Source: Alkaliphilus oremlandii OhILAs (GTDB lineage Bacteria > Bacillota > Clostridia > Peptostreptococcales > Natronincolaceae). From it: a stretch of DNA of 64,000 nt. Shown here piece by piece: positions 1 to 7,496 of this stretch. Position 1 is the stretch's first letter; every line of letters starts with the position of its first letter. The position numbers and the translations under genes are program-made. The stretch spans positions 2,728,001 to 2,792,000 of the forward strand of contig NC_009922.1 of assembly GCF_000018325.1 (NCBI RefSeq), written 5' to 3'. The notes under the pieces are model-generated. The model was not told the origin of the DNA, did no database searches, and saw only the letters and a list, made by a program, of their open reading frames with translations.

Positions 1-1485
1 TGCATGTTGAAACTTCACCATATTGGCCAATTCCTCATCTTCAGAAACACCAGATATGGACATTCTTTTTTTATCGATTTCATTGAGTAAAACTGCTTGG
101 TTGTCTGCATTTCTACCTGCTTCCTCTTTCTCTACACCCAGAGTTCCTATTAAAGACTTTATAAAGTCCTCTGGCTTTCCTTCAGTAAACATGCCTTGAT
201 CGTGTCTAAGATTCACGATATCCAGCATAATACTGCCATCATTTGGCAGCAAATTCTTCTCTTTAGATGCTGCAATATTGTTTGGATCTTCTATATCTAA
301 GGAAATTCGTATATTCGATGCATTGATATTCCCTAGTCCTGCAACGGTAGCGTCTACACTTGTAACTCTCCCATCTGCATCTTTTGTAGCAGCACCTGTA
401 GGCGTACTAATACCCTTTGCCGTAAAGAATGCTCTTCCCGCTTCTCCATCCAATCCGTATCCTTTTAGATGAATTTCATTGATTCGGTTCGCAAAAACCT
501 TTACGAATTTATTTAATTCATTGATATAATGTGGAACCCCTTTGTTTTTTCCATCTTTTCCATCTCGCATGGTCAATATAGCGCCGAGTTCTCCTCCTAT
601 TTTATCTACATCGGTATCTACATTCTCAGATTTATAAAACGATGTTCCGTCGGCCCATTCAATATCGTAGATATGAATCGATTTATCCATACCATCGAAA
701 GGTTTCTTTAAATTCTGTTTCGCCTCGAGACCGGTAAAATCATTATGATACACAAGGGGCTTCCCCCCAACCTTAATTACCATTTGTTTATGCCCTAGCG
801 TGCTGGGGTTGGTAACTTCCATAACATCTATATCTACGATTTTTGATAGTTCATCAATCAACACATTTCTTTGGTCTCTTAGGTCGTTGGCATTGCTGCC
901 ATCTACTTCAAACCTTAAAATTTGATCATTTAAACGTGCAATCTGCTCTCCATAGGTATTGATGCTTTTTACCATGGATTGAACCTCAAAGTTATAATCT
1001 ACAACCATTTTTTCCAGCTGATTATACGTATGGTTCACAGAGTTCGTAAAAGTGGTTGCTCTCTGACGAACTAGGGCTCGCGTGGTAATATTGTTTGGAT
1101 TTTTACTAAGCTCATGGAAAGATTCAAACATCTGATCGATTACTTTGGTGATACCTGTATCCGATGGCTCGTTCATAATGGACTCAATAAAAGCCAAGCC
1201 ATCTGCCTTTGCATCCCAATATCCAAAAGCTGTTGCTTCATCTCGATATTTATAATCTAAAAACTCATTTCTAAGCTGATGTATTGCAGTGGTATCTACT
1301 CCTGTACCCAGCATTCCCTGCCCGCCAGCTAATTTTAGCGGTGTACTTTGTACCTGCTCTAGCCTCTGTCTGCTATAACCCTTTGTGTTGACGTTAGCCA
1401 AGTTATGACCAGTAATATCTAAAGCTCTTTGCGATGCAAAGAGCCCGGACTTTGCTGTTGTAAATCCTGTAAATGTTGATCTCAT
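1..1485 (-). CDS. flgK: Flagellar hook-associated protein 1 FlgK (partial, C-terminus beyond window)
   Basis: FlgK is the first hook-filament junction protein, exported through the flagellar type III apparatus and polymerised between hook and FlgL/filament. About 495 residues are visible. They begin at an ATG at 1485 with the rod/hook-family N-terminal motif (LDITGHNLANVNTKGYSRQ near residues 22-40), followed by the long coiled-coil region typical of the family. The reading frame is open to the window edge, so the C-terminal D0 helix is missing only because of the cut. A G-rich stretch (AGGGGGC) precedes the start. It is the last visible gene of the flgM-flgN-flgK operon, just downstream of its probable chaperone FlgN. 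Identification is firm; this was read directly from the minus strand. Confidence 0.95.
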   Translation of the reverse strand, partial: MRSTFTGFTTAKSGLFASQRALDITGHNLANVNTKGYSRQRLEQVQSTPLKLAGGQGMLGTGVDTTAIHQLRNEFLDYKYRDEATAFGYWDAKADGLAFIESIMNEPSDTGITKVIDQMFESFHELSKNPNNITTRALVRQRATTFTNSVNHTYNQLEKMVVDYNFEVQSMVKSINTYGEQIARLNDQILRFEVDGSNANDLRDQRNVLIDELSKIVDIDVMEVTNPSTLGHKQMVIKVGGKPLVYHNDFTGLEAKQNLKKPFDGMDKSIHIYDIEWADGTSFYKSENVDTDVDKIGGELGAILTMRDGKDGKNKGVPHYINELNKFVKVFANRINEIHLKGYGLDGEAGRAFFTAKGISTPTGAATKDADGRVTSVDATVAGLGNINASNIRISLDIEDPNNIAASKEKNLLPNDGSIMLDIVNLRHDQGMFTEGKPEDFIKSLIGTLGVEKEEAGRNADNQAVLLNEIDKKRMSISGVSEDEELANMVKFQHA

Positions 1486-1501
1486 CCTATAATAGCCCCC
1501 T

Positions 1502-1996
1502 TTAAACCTTCATATCGAAGAAATTGATCGGTTTTATTTCTTTATTTTCCTCTGCCTTATTGCTGTATCGATTGCCGTCCTCCGGTACACGGGTCAGCAT
1601 CTCTAGGCTGAAATTGACGTACTCTAAGCTCTGATTCAGTAGCTTTTCATTAGCTTTATTGGTATTTTTTAAGCTTTGAATGGTTTCTAAAAGTTCATTT
1701 CGCAGCCCATCAATTTCTTTTCCTTCTGCTTCATCGATAAAAAGCAGCAGCTCTGAAACACTGTCTATTTCCGCTATGTTTAATTCCTCTGCAACATTGG
1801 TAAGTATGGATCTTCTGATTCGCTCAAAGGTTCCCATGGTCATAATAAATTGCTGTTCTTTTTTCGTAATATTTTCAAGGGTCTTTAAGTCCTTCGATTT
1901 TATGACTTTTGTTTTTTCTTCTGCTAGCCTTAAAACCTGACTGTATAATTGGTTCTCTTTTACTAAGGTTTCTTTTAGCTGCTCTATCGATTTCAT
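1502..1996 (-). CDS. flgN: FlgN-family flagellar export chaperone
   Basis: A 164-residue, almost entirely helical and charged protein with the heptad-like pattern of FlgN, the cytoplasmic chaperone that delivers FlgK and FlgL to the flagellar export gate. Sequence conservation in this family is weak, so the call leans on length, predicted all-helical composition and position. It lies between flgM and flgK, the same order as flgM-yvyG-flgK in Bacillus subtilis. Sixteen bases separate it from flgK, implying co-transcription, probably from the sigma-D-type promoter upstream of flgM as well as by readthrough from comFC-yvyF. Confidence 0.85.
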   Translation of the reverse strand: MKSIEQLKETLVKENQLYSQVLRLAEEKTKVIKSKDLKTLENITKKEQQFIMTMGTFERIRRSILTNVAEELNIAEIDSVSELLLFIDEAEGKEIDGLRNELLETIQSLKNTNKANEKLLNQSLEYVNFSLEMLTRVPEDGNRYSNKAEENKEIKPINFFDMKV

Positions 1997-2022
1997 GGTC
2001 CCATCACCTCATTATTCTAAAG

Positions 2023-2316
2023 CTAGATTTTCTTATCAATTAATACACTGGCTACAATCTTATCTGCAATTTCTTCACCAGATACACTATAGCTTCCTTG
2101 GGTAATTTGATTTCTTAATTCATTCACCAAGTTTTCTCTGGTTTCTGGCAGGCTCTTAAAAGCCTTCATCGCAATTTGATATTCCCTTGCTTTATCTGAA
2201 AGCTGAATTTCATCCTTTGGCCCTTCCACTTCCTTTGATTTTTTCAATTTTTCAGTGGACTTATTATTGTATATTTGCATTGCTTTATTTACATTTGAAT
2301 GATTAAAAATCTTCAT
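2023..2316 (-). CDS. flgM: Anti-sigma-28 factor FlgM
   Basis: FlgM holds sigma-D/sigma-28 inactive until hook completion. The 97-residue protein has a disordered, Lys-rich N-terminal half and the conserved C-terminal sigma-binding segment: the D-x-I-x-L-S-D-K-A-x-E-Y box near residues 36-47, then helices ending in SGEEIADKIV. A GTG nine bases upstream would add three residues, but the GAGGTG ribosome binding site overlaps that codon and is spaced correctly only for the ATG at 2316, so the ATG is chosen. Directly upstream lies a sigma-D-like promoter, which fits the autoregulatory circuit known for flgM in Bacillus. Confidence 0.92.
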   Translation of the reverse strand: MKIFNHSNVNKAMQIYNNKSTEKLKKSKEVEGPKDEIQLSDKAREYQIAMKAFKSLPETRENLVNELRNQITQGSYSVSGEEIADKIVASVLIDKKI

Positions 2317-2356
2317 AAAAAACACCTCATCTTTTCCGATTTAATATTCTATAATA

Positions 2357-2384
2357 TTATCGGCAAAGGTGAAGTGTTTCTTTA
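2357..2384 (-). promoter_or_regulatory. Sigma-D (sigma-28) type promoter of flgM
   Basis: On the minus strand the sequence reads TAAA (2384-2381), 16 bases, then GCCGATAA (2364-2357). This is a near-perfect match to the flagellar sigma-28/sigma-D consensus (TAAA, about 15, GCCGATAA/T). It abuts the yvyF stop codon and lies about 40 bases before the flgM start, so flgM-flgN-flgK can be transcribed late in flagellar assembly, independently of comFC-yvyF. Confidence 0.8.
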
Positions 2385-2386
2385 GT

Positions 2387-2812
2387 TTATTTATATTTTT
2401 TTCTGATGTCTGCAATGTACATCTTCGTATCTCTTTTTCCTGGATCTTTAACTTTAAGTTCTTCCTTAGACTTCGAAGGAGCTACGGCAGCTGTAAATTC
2501 CTTGTGCATTTCTGTCACGCATCTATCGCAAAATCTACCTGATTGTATGGGTTTACCACAGCGTTCGCAATCCAATAGCAAGTTGTCTGCCTCTCTTATT
2601 TCAATTCTACTTTCTCTTAAGTACCTTAAGATTTTCTTTTCATCTACCCCTGTCTCTTCCGATACTTCTACGATCGTTGCGCCAGGATTATCGTATAGAT
2701 ATTCCTTTACCTTTTTAAAATCATCAATATCAGAGGTTGCACATCGAGAGCATATTTCATTCCCAACATATGCAAAAACCCTGCCACACTTACTACAATT
2801 TCTTAAATCCAC
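2387..2812 (-). CDS. yvyF: YvyF-like flagellar-operon protein with two zinc-ribbon Cys clusters
   Basis: A 141-residue protein of the YvyF / flagellar operon protein family (TIGR03826 type). The N-terminus has a CxxC...CxxC cluster (CSKCG and CSRC, residues about 6-24). A helix-turn-helix-like middle follows (VEVSEETGVDEKKILRYL). A second Cys cluster (CERCG and CDRC) lies near residues 82-98, before a basic C-terminus. The two Cys clusters suggest zinc binding. Molecular function is not firmly established for this family; the name rests on this architecture and on its place between comFC and flgM, as in Bacillus subtilis. It starts 20 bases after comFC, so the two are co-transcribed. Confidence 0.85.
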   Translation of the reverse strand: MDLRNCSKCGRVFAYVGNEICSRCATSDIDDFKKVKEYLYDNPGATIVEVSEETGVDEKKILRYLRESRIEIREADNLLLDCERCGKPIQSGRFCDRCVTEMHKEFTAAVAPSKSKEELKVKDPGKRDTKMYIADIRKKYK

Positions 2813-2832
2813 ACCAACGCCTCCCCACTTTA

Positions 2833-3519
2833 TTAATCTCTAGCAAATGTTAAAACCGTTACGGTCTTCGCTCCAAAATTTAATAGTATTTTACTGCATT
2901 CATTAACAGTAGACCCTGTGGTCAGTATATCATCCACCAACAATATGTTCTTGTTTATTATTACCCCATTGTTCAACACTTTAAAAGCATCTGTTACATT
3001 TTCCTGTCGTTCTCTTTTAGTTAAATTGTGCATGACCTTTGTATTTCTGGTTCGAGTGAGAACATCTATATTGAAGGGAATCTTGCTTTTTTTAGAAATA
3101 TATTTACTCAAAATAGTGGCCTGATTAAAGCCTCTTTCCTTTTCTTTGTCCCCATATAAAGGAACTGGCAGAATTAAGTCGATTTCGATGGCTTCTTCTT
3201 TTATTTTATCCGCCATCATCCATCCCATAACTCTTCCTACATAAGTGCGATGGGCATACTTAAAGGCGTATATCAGATCTTTCATCTCTCCCTCATATTT
3301 TACCACTGATATGGCTCTATGAAAATGGTATTCTTTGCCCATACACTCCTGACATTTCGGTCCATCCTCCATCATTCTAAGCCCTCTACCACATTGAATG
3401 CAGCTATGATCTGAAATAAAAGGAATCTTCTCTGTGCAAAGATCCTCCATTGTTACAGGCGGATATATGAGTTCCAGCAGTGCTTCCATGTATTCTCCCA
3501 ATGCCTTTCGAATTTTCAC
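2833..3519 (-). CDS. comFC: ComFC-family phosphoribosyltransferase-like protein
   Basis: A 228-residue member of the ComFC/GntX family, linked to natural transformation in Bacillus. A four-Cys zinc-finger-like N-terminus (Cys pairs CIQC and CQEC among them) is followed by a type I phosphoribosyltransferase fold with the PRPP-binding loop ILLVDDILTTGST near residues 190-202. A ribosome binding site (GGGAGATAAAG) precedes the ATG. In Bacillus comFC follows the comFA helicase; here the upstream neighbour is recD2, another DNA helicase. No other competence genes are in the window, so a transformation role is inference from the family. Confidence 0.88.
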   Translation of the reverse strand: MKIRKALGEYMEALLELIYPPVTMEDLCTEKIPFISDHSCIQCGRGLRMMEDGPKCQECMGKEYHFHRAISVVKYEGEMKDLIYAFKYAHRTYVGRVMGWMMADKIKEEAIEIDLILPVPLYGDKEKERGFNQATILSKYISKKSKIPFNIDVLTRTRNTKVMHNLTKRERQENVTDAFKVLNNGVIINKNILLVDDILTTGSTVNECSKILLNFGAKTVTVLTFARD

Positions 3520-3600
3520 TTTATCTCCCTCTAAACATAATAAATTTACTTTCTTCGAAGGTTGATTTCTGCTTGTCTTTAGTATGCTTCAGTCTCTGGG

Positions 3601-5823
3601 TTAGGTCATAAAGTTATAAAACTTTTTTAATCTTATTCCAAGACCAGAATATCGCTCCACGATCTTATTGTTACTCACCATGAGGTTTAAATAGTTTTCT
3701 GTCCCTACGAGAACGACTAAGGACCTTGCTCTGGTTATTGCTGTATATAAAAGGTTCCGAGTTAAGAGCATTGGCGGTCCCCATGTGACAGGCATCACCA
3801 CCACTGGGAATTCACTTCCCTGGCTTTTGTGTATGGTAATGGCGTATGCAAGCTCCAGCTCATCTAATTGGGTATAGGTATACACCACACTGCGGTTATC
3901 ATCGAAGAAAACTGTCAGTTCTTGGGCTTCTGGGTTAATATGCTGTATATATCCCATATCTCCATTGAATACACCTTCGCCCTGTCGCTCCTCTGTGTCC
4001 GGATCTAGACTTGCCCATTTTAATGTATAGTTATTTTTAATCTGCATTACTTTATCCCCCACACGGAAGACTTTCTCGCGCAGTTCTTTCTCTCTCTTAT
4101 ATTTATCGGGTGGATTTAAATAATTTTGTAGCTCTTTGTTAAGATTGATACTGCCTACCTCGCCTTTTTTCATGGGGGTTAACACCTGAATATCTTTGAT
4201 TGGATCGAATTTATAATGCTTCGGTAGTCTTTCCTTCACCAATCCTATGATCGTATTGAGGATATCCTCCGACCGACTTCTGGACATAAAATAGAAGTCC
4301 TTGTCCTTATGGTTCAATATGGGATACTCCCCTTTGTTTATTTTATGGGCATTGACTACAATCATACTTTCTTCTGCCTGCCGAAAAATTTCATTGAGGC
4401 GTACAACCTTGATAATTTTACTATCGATAATATCCCGCAGTACATTGCCTGCACCGACGGACGGTAGCTGATCCACGTCGCCAACAAATATCAATCTCGT
4501 ACCAACGGATATAGCTTTTAAAAGGCTGTTCATCAGCATAATATCCACCATGGACACCTCATCGATGATGATGATATCTGCTGGTAGTGGATTTTCTTCA
4601 TTTCTTTGAAATAGCATACCGTCATCATCATCACTGTAGCCCATTTCCAATAATCGATGGATAGTCTTTGCTTCCTTTCCAGTGGCCTCCGTCATACGCT
4701 TGGAAGCTCTTCCTGTTGGTGCTGCCAATAATATTTTCTTTTTCAGCTTTCCAAAGACCTTGATTAGGGTATTGATAATTGTCGTTTTACCAGTTCCTGG
4801 TCCTCCTGTGATTACAATAATACCGTTTTCTATAGACTGCCGAATGGCCTCTTTTTGATTTGTGGCAAGGGCAATCCCGTCTTCTTTTTCTATACTTTCT
4901 ATTTCATAATCCACGTCGATCTCCAGTGGCTCTAATTCTACTTGAGAAAGCTCTATCAGCTTATTGCAGGTATTGGTTTCTGCATAGAAATATGGCATGG
5001 AATACACGATGATTTCTTCATCCTGCCTTTCTAGCTGTATTTTTTGCTTCAATGCCAGCTCCTGTATACCTTCCACCACTTCACTTTCTTCTACAGATAA
5101 AAGCTCCCTGGTTCGATCTATGAGTATGTCGCCAGGCGCATAAGTGTGCCCTTCCCCATGGAAGGTCCCCAGCATATATTTAATTCCAGAATGGATTCGA
5201 TATTTTGAATTTAGAGAGATTCCCATAGCTCGTGCAATTTGATCCGCTTTTTTAAAGCCAATGCCGCTGATTTCATCGGCTAAGCGGTAGGGATTTTCCT
5301 GTATATAGGCTATGGTCATCTCTTTGTATTTTTTATAGATTCGAACTGCATAGCTTGGGGTAATTCCGTATTGGGAGAAAAAAAGGATAATCTCTCGGAG
5401 CTCTCTTTGTTCTTCAAATGCCTCTGCTATGGTTTCTGCCTTAGACTCACCAATCCCTGATACCTCCGTCAGTCTTTGAGGAGCATACTGGATAATTTCT
5501 AGAGCATCTGTGCCGAAATGGTCGATGATCCGCTCCGCCATTTTCTTTCCGATCCCTTTAATAACGCCGGAGGATAAATAGTTTAAGATCCCTTCTCTGG
5601 TTGAAGGCTGGACATGACGATATTCTTTAACATCCAGCTGTCTACCGTAGACAGGATGGACAATCCAGTTTCCCTTTGCTGCAATGACCTCCCCTTCCTT
5701 TAGAGCCGGTAAGCAGCCTACAATGGTCACTTCTTCCTCTTCACAATCCAATATGCCTACTAAATATCCATTTCCTTCGTTCTGAAATATGATTTCTACC
5801 AATCTGCCTTCTATTTCTACCAC
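3601..5823 (-). CDS. recD2: RecD2 (YrrC-like) 5'-3' DNA helicase
   Basis: A 740-residue superfamily 1B helicase of the RecD2 type, which works outside RecBCD in DNA repair and replication-fork processing. The N-terminal OB-like region is followed by helix-hairpin-helix repeats (GVIKGIGKKMAERI; EVSGIGESKAETI). The helicase core has Walker A GGPGTGKTT near residue 338, Walker B IIIIDEVSMVD near residue 420, and the late motif LAYAITIHKSQGSEF. A longer frame starts at 5847, but GGGAGG lies seven bases before the GTG at 5823, so that GTG is taken as the start. No recB/recC or addAB genes are nearby. Confidence 0.93.
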   Translation of the reverse strand: MVEIEGRLVEIIFQNEGNGYLVGILDCEEEEVTIVGCLPALKEGEVIAAKGNWIVHPVYGRQLDVKEYRHVQPSTREGILNYLSSGVIKGIGKKMAERIIDHFGTDALEIIQYAPQRLTEVSGIGESKAETIAEAFEEQRELREIILFFSQYGITPSYAVRIYKKYKEMTIAYIQENPYRLADEISGIGFKKADQIARAMGISLNSKYRIHSGIKYMLGTFHGEGHTYAPGDILIDRTRELLSVEESEVVEGIQELALKQKIQLERQDEEIIVYSMPYFYAETNTCNKLIELSQVELEPLEIDVDYEIESIEKEDGIALATNQKEAIRQSIENGIIVITGGPGTGKTTIINTLIKVFGKLKKKILLAAPTGRASKRMTEATGKEAKTIHRLLEMGYSDDDDGMLFQRNEENPLPADIIIIDEVSMVDIMLMNSLLKAISVGTRLIFVGDVDQLPSVGAGNVLRDIIDSKIIKVVRLNEIFRQAEESMIVVNAHKINKGEYPILNHKDKDFYFMSRSRSEDILNTIIGLVKERLPKHYKFDPIKDIQVLTPMKKGEVGSINLNKELQNYLNPPDKYKREKELREKVFRVGDKVMQIKNNYTLKWASLDPDTEERQGEGVFNGDMGYIQHINPEAQELTVFFDDNRSVVYTYTQLDELELAYAITIHKSQGSEFPVVVMPVTWGPPMLLTRNLLYTAITRARSLVVLVGTENYLNLMVSNNKIVERYSGLGIRLKKFYNFMT

Positions 5824-5884
5824 GATGCTTCCTCCCAACGACTTCACAATCTATTTTCCCCAAAATCAATCTTATTTTATTATA

Positions 5885-6049
5885 TCACATTCCCTTCGGT
5901 GTTTTAACCGATAATAGGTCAATGGATTTTGCTAAGGCATGAATGCTCATCGTCAAGTTCTCTACCTTGCCTTCCAGACGGACTAAAAGATAGATTGAAA
6001 TGACAATGGGAAAGCCTAAATTTGCTACCTGACCAAATATCTCGTTCAT
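5885..6049 (-). CDS. yvrJ: YvrJ-family small membrane protein
   Basis: A 54-residue protein. It starts MNEIFGQVANLGFPIVISIY, has one hydrophobic segment (residues about 8-24) with the family's GFP-x2-x-S-x-YLL-x-R-x-E pattern, and ends in an amphipathic helix (KVENLTMSIHALAKSIDLL). This matches the YvrJ family, which has no known biochemical role. A strong ribosome binding site (AAGGAGGTG) precedes the ATG. Between it and DUF2922 lies a terminator-like hairpin and a copy of the dispersed repeat, whose conserved end runs directly into this ribosome binding site. It belongs with the sigma/DUF1659/DUF2922 cluster by context. Confidence 0.85.
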   Translation of the reverse strand: MNEIFGQVANLGFPIVISIYLLVRLEGKVENLTMSIHALAKSIDLLSVKTPKGM

Positions 6050-6062
6050 TTTTTCACCTCCT

Positions 6063-6181
6063 TTATGACCTAACCCAATTTATACGACTAGAAGGAGCAA
6101 TAAATTGATGGTAGGTCAAACGCAACGAATGCCAATTTTATCGACCAGAGGGAGAATAAAATTGTGCAATGAGACTGCGGC
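6063..6181 (-). repeat. Dispersed two-hairpin repeat, copy A (near full length)
   Basis: This is the minus-orientation copy of a repeat of about 120 bp also found at 8784, 27754, 32666 and 44419 (remnants at 10421 and 54699). It runs from GCCGCAGTCTCATTG to TTGGGTTAGGTCATAA and contains both internal inverted repeats (CAATTTTAT...ATAAAATTG and CAATTTA...TAAATTG). Its end abuts the yvrJ ribosome binding site instead of a terminator T-tract, unlike the other copies. A further fragment of the repeat end (TAAATTGGGTTCGG, minus strand) lies at 6187-6200, just after the DUF2922 terminator hairpin, suggesting two partial insertions or an internal rearrangement. Confidence 0.85.
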
Positions 6182-6197
6182 AAATGCCGAACCCAAT

Positions 6198-6226
6198 TTA
6201 AAAGCCAAGGTTTCCCTCGGCTTTTA
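6198..6226 (-). terminator. Rho-independent terminator after DUF2922 gene
   Basis: The minus strand reads AAAAGCCGAGG GAAA CCTTGGCTTTT, an 11-bp stem with one mismatch followed by a short T-rich tail. It lies just past the DUF2922 stop codon and separates that gene from repeat copy A and yvrJ. Confidence 0.7.
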
Positions 6227-6229
6227 TGG

Positions 6230-6445
6230 CTATGCGAATGCCAGCTTCTCTTCCTGTGTGGTAATCACCTTAGCACCTCCTGCTTCTACAAGACCCTTGC
6301 CGCTGGGGGCAAACACATCCTTGCTGATGATATGCTCCATAACCACCTTTACCTCCGCTGGCGTAAGATTCTCCCTAGCATTGGCAATGGTAATCTTTGC
6401 AGCCTTACCATCTTCCTTGATAAAGTTCAGCTCTAATACTCTCAT
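6230..6445 (-). CDS. DUF2922 family protein
   Basis: A 71-residue protein, start MRVLELNFIKEDGKAAKITI, matching DUF2922, a short Firmicutes family of unknown function. It has no signal peptide or membrane segment and looks like a small alpha/beta fold with the family's N-terminal strand (L-x-L-x-F) and a conserved A-x-E-V-x-x-x-M-x-x-I helix. A GGAGGTG ribosome binding site precedes it. It lies 40 bases after the DUF1659 gene, with which DUF2922 genes are commonly paired, in a cluster headed by a sigma factor. Function is unknown; only family and context are asserted. Confidence 0.85.
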   Translation of the reverse strand: MRVLELNFIKEDGKAAKITIANARENLTPAEVKVVMEHIISKDVFAPSGKGLVEAGGAKVITTQEEKLAFA

Positions 6446-6485
6446 TGTTTCACCTCCTCTGGGCTACTGTCAATAGCCCCAAAAT

Positions 6486-6707
6486 TTACGCTACGATCTC
6501 CTTCTCATCTGTTCTGATCACTGCCTTTAATGGCTTTTCTTGAAGTCCAGCCATGTCTACAGCTACTGCATACAGATCCTCGTCCGTTACTTGGTTTCTA
6601 ATATTGCTGTAGCTTTTAGTAGAAAGCTTTTCTTTACCTTCTCCATCTACGCCCTCTACGAAACGAAGTCGAACTCTTGAGCTTTGATTCATAATGTTCA
6701 CTGGCAT
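6486..6707 (-). CDS. DUF1659 family protein
   Basis: A 73-residue protein matching DUF1659: after a short lead it has S-S-R-V-R-L-R-F and the conserved K-S-Y-S-N-I-x-x-x-x-T-D-E-D-L-Y-A-V pattern, ending in a strand rich in charged residues. It has no export signal. The ATG is preceded by AGGAGGTG. It lies between the sigma factor gene (52 bases upstream) and DUF2922 (40 bases downstream), forming a compact three-gene unit. No function is known for the family; pairing with DUF2922 and YvrJ is a recurrent Firmicutes context. Confidence 0.85.
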   Translation of the reverse strand: MPVNIMNQSSRVRLRFVEGVDGEGKEKLSTKSYSNIRNQVTDEDLYAVAVDMAGLQEKPLKAVIRTDEKEIVA

Positions 6708-6758
6708 CTTTTCACCTCCTCTCCCTTACACCTATTACATGTTTTAGGAAAAGAAAAG

Positions 6759-7331
6759 TTAGCCCAGTTTTTCTAAATATTTTTTTAATTTTTCTAAAGA
6801 GTGTGCTTTTAGCTTTACAGCGGTAATATAATGAACTCCCGCTTCCTCTGCAATTTCTTTCAGCTTACGGCCATTAAAATAGTATGCCTCTATCAGTTGA
6901 TGCTCCTGTTCCTTTAGTCTACCCATGGCTTCCCTTAAAGCAATCCAGCTTTCTGCCTTCAAATAATCGCCCTCAATGTCTACACTTTCATCTACTATAA
7001 AGTCTAATAGCGTGGTATCTTGTTCTTCTCCTACAGGTTCATCCAAAGAAATTAAGCTTTTTTCTTTCCGCCTCTTGTTTTGGTAATGATGCTTCAGCCT
7101 TACAGTAACGAACCCTAGAAATGGAACGCCCTTGCTTCGGTCAAAGTCCTGTAGGGCTTCTAAAACCTGCCATGCCCCCTCTTGATATAGCTCCTCATCC
7201 CATCCAACTTGACCGCCATATTTTCTGCTATAGGACACAATCAGCGGCTTTAGCTGATGAATCAACCATTCCTTTGCACTGTGGTCTCCCTCTAAAGCCA
7301 ATGCTACCTTTTCATCAAATTCAATGTACAA
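6759..7331 (-). CDS. Sigma-70 family RNA polymerase sigma factor (SigO/YvrI- or SigF-like size)
   Basis: A 190-residue sigma factor with region 2 at residues about 22-90 (DEELYQEGAWQVLEALQDFD, then FLGFVTVRLKHHYQNKRR) and region 4 at about 130-188 (LKEQEHQLIEAYYFNGRKL, then an HTH EIAEEAGVHYITAVKLKA). Regions 1 and 3 are essentially absent, as in alternative sigma factors. It starts with TTG at 7331, preceded by GGGAAGGATC, and there is no in-frame ATG nearby. It heads the DUF1659-DUF2922(-YvrJ) cluster. In Bacillus subtilis the YvrI/YvrHa sigma pair neighbours yvrJ, so a related regulon is a reasonable inference. The inducing signal is not visible. Confidence 0.85.
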   Translation of the reverse strand: MYIEFDEKVALALEGDHSAKEWLIHQLKPLIVSYSRKYGGQVGWDEELYQEGAWQVLEALQDFDRSKGVPFLGFVTVRLKHHYQNKRRKEKSLISLDEPVGEEQDTTLLDFIVDESVDIEGDYLKAESWIALREAMGRLKEQEHQLIEAYYFNGRKLKEIAEEAGVHYITAVKLKAHSLEKLKKYLEKLG

Positions 7332-7445
7332 TACGATCCTTCCCTTAGGAAGAGGCCCCTTCGTGTATTACCGGTTGACCTGATTGTACAAGGAAAATAA
7401 AAAAAAGAACAAAACGGAGTTCTGCTCTTTTCAGTATCAAAACAA

Positions 7446-7492
7446 AAGAAATGGAGACATATCCATTGTAGATAGATCTCCATTTCTTTTAT
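7446..7492 (-). terminator. Rho-independent terminator of metK
   Basis: The minus strand reads AAAAGAAATGGAGA, a loop, then TCTCCATTTCTTTTG, a 10-bp perfect stem (7448-7457 with 7475-7485) directly after the metK stop at 7497. A-rich and T-rich flanks on both sides mean it could also act on plus-strand transcription. Confidence 0.85.
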
Positions 7493-7496
7493 TCTC

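Noticed and set aside
1..1485. FlgK looked truncated
   Set aside because: The frame is open to the window edge, so the missing C-terminus is an effect of the cut, not a pseudogene.
2317..2325. GTG start adding three residues to FlgM
   Set aside because: The GTG overlaps the ribosome binding site itself; the ATG at 2316 has correct spacing.
2406..2843. 145-codon plus-strand open frame across yvyF
   Set aside because: Complement of a recognisable gene with Cys clusters; Ser/Leu-rich shadow translation with no initiation signal.
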